Below are positions 62,145-64,000 of a stretch of DNA of 64,000 nucleotides, in pieces. The number at the start of each line of letters is the position of its first letter. The stretch's first letter is position 1. The notes below the pieces were generated by a model, which searched no databases, had not been told where the DNA came from, and saw only the letters and a program-made list of their open reading frames with translations. Source of the DNA: Hoeflea sp. (lineage in GTDB: Bacteria > Pseudomonadota > Alphaproteobacteria > Rhizobiales > Rhizobiaceae); NCBI RefSeq assembly GCF_014359905.1, contig NZ_JACIYP010000001.1, forward strand, positions 159,632 to 223,631. The letters run 5' to 3'. The position numbers were made by a program, and so were the translations under genes.

Positions 62145-62846
62145 ATGGCAATAACGGGTGCGCAGCAAGGCGAGGGGGCTGATCTGCTTGCCCAGCAGAA
62201 TACGAGTGACTTCGCACAATCATTTTTAGAGCTTGCGAGCAAGCCAATCGTTGCAGAATGGGTTGGGGCGTTGTTGGTCTCTATAACGCTCTTTCTCATG
62301 GTCTGGGCGAACAGAGCTGCTGTACGAGCAGCGGAGCATGCCGAGACTGCCCTTAAACTCTCTAATCCTCCTCGATTCAAGATCACAAGGCCTGTTGTGT
62401 ATCGGAAGGGTGGACCTGAAACAAAAGTCAGTGACCTCCCGGGGTTCGAGGCTGGAGAGCAGATTGCGGGGTGGGCTTTTGCAGTCAACTATGGCCGATA
62501 CGCTGCAACCATTAAAGATAGCGACTGTATGTTCTATTGGGCCGCCAACGGCATAATCCCGATGCACCTCATGTATTACCGTATGAAAGCCAAAGACAAA
62601 TGGCTTGCCCTCAATGCTGGTGGGGTTATCCCCCCAGGAGGCGCAGCTGAATGGCGATCCATACAATCCACTGTTCCAAACGGATTCGAAAAGAAGCATG
62701 ACGGATGGAGCCACACGCTCTATTTAATCGGATTCGTGAGGTATATCGGGGCGGCGGGTGACCATCGCGGGCTCTACTTTTGCAAGCGCTACATTCCCGA
62801 GGAGCAGCGGTTCGTGGACGCAGACGGCTACGAGAACGAGGATTGA
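62145..62846 (+). CDS. Membrane-anchored accessory protein
   Basis: 233 aa. One membrane helix near the N-terminus (EWVGALLVSITLFLMVWANR), then a charged domain with WAFAVNYGRYAATIKDSDCMFYW and TLYLIGFVRYIGAAGDHRG. Lower GC than the phage genes and placed after the late terminator, so likely acquired cargo. Unknown function. Confidence 0.7.
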   Translation: MAITGAQQGEGADLLAQQNTSDFAQSFLELASKPIVAEWVGALLVSITLFLMVWANRAAVRAAEHAETALKLSNPPRFKITRPVVYRKGGPETKVSDLPGFEAGEQIAGWAFAVNYGRYAATIKDSDCMFYWAANGIIPMHLMYYRMKAKDKWLALNAGGVIPPGGAAEWRSIQSTVPNGFEKKHDGWSHTLYLIGFVRYIGAAGDHRGLYFCKRYIPEEQRFVDADGYENED

Positions 62847-62955
62847 TGCGTCCAGCAGCGCGCCCAGGCTCGGCATTCTACTGAATCCGAGGCGGGAGGT
62901 TTTTGCGTTGGACTTGGGCCGTGGTACGATCCACTGCGTGAGCGGGGGCAATACA

Positions 62956-63135
62956 ATGGCGAGAGCTAGCACAACATTGCAACAGCAGTTGGACCGTCTC
63001 CGGTTCATCCGCGGCTCGATCGAGGGGCTGATCCGTCTTTCCGAGGACGAAGGCTTCGATATGCTGGCCTATCTGCTGGATATGGCGCGGATCGAGGGCA
63101 TCTCGATCGAGGAAAGGCTTGCCAAGCCTGAGTGA
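62956..63135 (+). CDS. Small helical protein, 59 aa
   Basis: 59 aa: MARASTTLQQQLDRLRFIRGS then LIRLSEDEGFDMLAYLLDMARIEG. Two amphipathic helices; similar short proteins occur in rhizobial genomes. GAGCGGGGG precedes the ATG. The longer frame is rejected because it would overlap the upstream gene. Confidence 0.65.
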   Translation: MARASTTLQQQLDRLRFIRGSIEGLIRLSEDEGFDMLAYLLDMARIEGISIEERLAKPE

Positions 63136-63191
63136 ATCGTCGAACCATCTCAGCGGGGCCGATCAGAAAATGTCACGTCAGGCCCCGAACC

Positions 63192-63422
63192 ATGAAGACC
63201 TTCGCCGATCTCATCCGCCACGGCTACAATCTTAGTGGCCACTGCCGCGCCTGCAGCGTGCACAGGGATATCGATCTGACCCAATGTCCGCCAGCGCGGC
63301 CTTACGTGGGCGCCCGGTTCAAATGCCGGGCCTGCGGCGGCGCGGTGATGATCAGCCTCAGCAAGACCGTCATCAGCAACGACGCGCCAATCCCGGCACT
63401 GGACAGATGGCGGGAGCGGTGA
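63192..63422 (+). CDS. Small zinc-ribbon-like protein
   Basis: 76 aa. HCRAC ... C and FKCRACGGAVM give two Cys pairs of a zinc ribbon. Starts MKTFADLIRHGYNLSG. Last gene before the right attachment-like region. Function unknown. Confidence 0.65.
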   Translation: MKTFADLIRHGYNLSGHCRACSVHRDIDLTQCPPARPYVGARFKCRACGGAVMISLSKTVISNDAPIPALDRWRER

Positions 63423-63490
63423 GGCCGGCCGGCGTCGTGATTCCGGCGAACATGCCGGGAACAAAGTCCACGCGTTTTCCACGCTCGTTC

Positions 63491-63530
63491 CTGCCATGTT
63501 CTGCCGTTCCGTGCCGAATGGTGCCGATAG
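63491..63530 (+). repeat. Four phased 10-bp repeats (possible integrase arm sites)
   Basis: TGCC at 63492, 63502, 63512 and 63522 with a shared TGCCRTTNN context, exactly one helical turn apart, 48 bp left of the tRNA-Val fragment. Tandem helical-phase sites are usual for integrase arm binding. Confidence 0.5.
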
Positions 63531-63577
63531 CGCAATGCAGAATGACGCGGCAAGTGATTGAAATCTAACAGAGAAAA

Positions 63578-63625
63578 TGGTGGGCGCGACAGGGATTGAA
63601 CCTGTGACCCCTGCCGTGTGAAGGC
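63578..63625 (-). tRNA. tRNA-Val(CAC) 3' fragment (attachment core)
   Basis: Read leftward, 48 nt give the anticodon loop TTCACAC (CAC anticodon), the stem GGCAG, variable loop, T-arm with TTCAATC, acceptor GCGCCC and CCA. The 5' half is absent: the preceding sequence does not pair. Typical footprint of an integrated element left in a tRNA 3' end. Confidence 0.85.
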
Positions 63626-64000
63626 GGTACCTGCGGCGGCTTTCGGGCCAGATTCAATGCGGGCAATAGCAACACCGTTTTTCGGTGACACTCTCGGCCC
63701 GAAGCTGATACTCGGTTTGGGCGCAGGAACAGCTGCTTTCCGTCCTTGATCGTCATTGCGAATTTCGCATTGACGTGCAATAAGCCCTAGAAATGTGTTC
63801 TAGAAGTTGCAAAAAGCTATACTTAAGAGAATTCACACAGTAAAACTTTTATTAATTTAAAGGTTTATCACCCATTATCAGTTCACTTTCTATCACTAAT
63901 AAAGCGAAAATTAATAATGAATAATTATACTCTAAAAAAACTTGAATTAATATTGAAGTATTTTATTTTTTCAAAGCCGATTATTAAAAATATTGCGAAG
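63626..64000. other. AT-rich DNA at the window end, no gene seen
   Basis: After about 150 bp of ordinary composition the sequence becomes very AT-rich (roughly three quarters or more A+T) from about 63780 to the edge. No open frame worth annotating. Sharp change from the rest of the window suggests another horizontally acquired element. Confidence 0.7.

Noticed and set aside
63302..63780. Minus-strand frames across the tRNA-Val fragment
   Set aside because: They run through the tRNA sequence and the att-like junction and have no sensible domain.

Overview
The window reads as chromosome of an alphaproteobacterium of the Hyphomicrobiales (Rhizobiales), plausibly Hoeflea/Rhizobium-like. The left flank has the order ribH-nusB, hppA, bamE/omlA, a cytochrome bc1 chaperone gene, DUF177, plsX-fabH-ihfA and a MerR gene, and coding DNA is GC-rich throughout. 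Genus is an inference; no 16S or other marker is present.

Region 1 (1-15974), host chromosome. A partial DUF2161 gene at the edge; riboflavin and transcription genes (ribH, nusB); an MFS transporter; a K+-independent H+-pyrophosphatase ending in a strong terminator; the BamE/OmlA outer-membrane assembly lipoprotein; a bc1-complex chaperone; an operon-like run of DUF177, plsX, fabH, ihfA and a MerR regulator; a LysR regulator divergent from a GNAT enzyme; and a TadG-like protein with a von Willebrand A domain.

Region 2 (about 15975-63530), one apparently intact lambda-like siphoprophage of about 47.5 kb. The left edge lies inside a tRNA-Pro(GGG) gene, cut in the anticodon stem 29 bp from the end of a tyrosine integrase gene. 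A leftward early operon (24474 to 16045) carries small membrane proteins, an HD hydrolase, DUF2303, a DUF550 nucleotide pyrophosphohydrolase domain, a phage DNA sliding clamp (DnaN), a DUF5131 protein, an excisionase-like HTH protein and the integrase. A LexA/CI-type S24 repressor (25918-26610) and four matching 12-bp operators at two divergent early promoters form a readable lysogeny switch. The rightward early operon encodes a Cro-like protein, regulators, an adenine methyltransferase-like protein, a zinc-finger primase and an SF3 primase-helicase, followed by an iteron array that looks like the replication origin. The late operon runs in lambda order: small and large terminase, gpW, portal, S49 protease, scaffold, decoration protein, major capsid, head-tail connectors, tail tube, frameshifted G/GT chaperones, tape measure, tail tip, host-specificity protein, fibers, then endolysin, holin-like, overlapping spanin-like genes and a Dam methylase.

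Accessory cargo ('morons') breaks the phage operons: a DUF4145 zinc protein, a TagO/VasI-like secreted protein with a partner, a membrane-anchored gene near the right end, and a two-gene minus-strand cassette (30503-31978) made of a 55-aa protein and a 432-aa coiled-coil membrane protein. The last is the best candidate for an undescribed system, for example superinfection exclusion or defence.

Region 3 (63531-64000). A 48-nt 3' fragment of tRNA-Val(CAC), preceded by four helically phased 10-bp repeats, is followed by very AT-rich DNA with no visible gene. It does not match the tRNA-Pro fragment at the left edge, so the right end of the prophage is unresolved: it either continues past the window or abuts a second integrated element.
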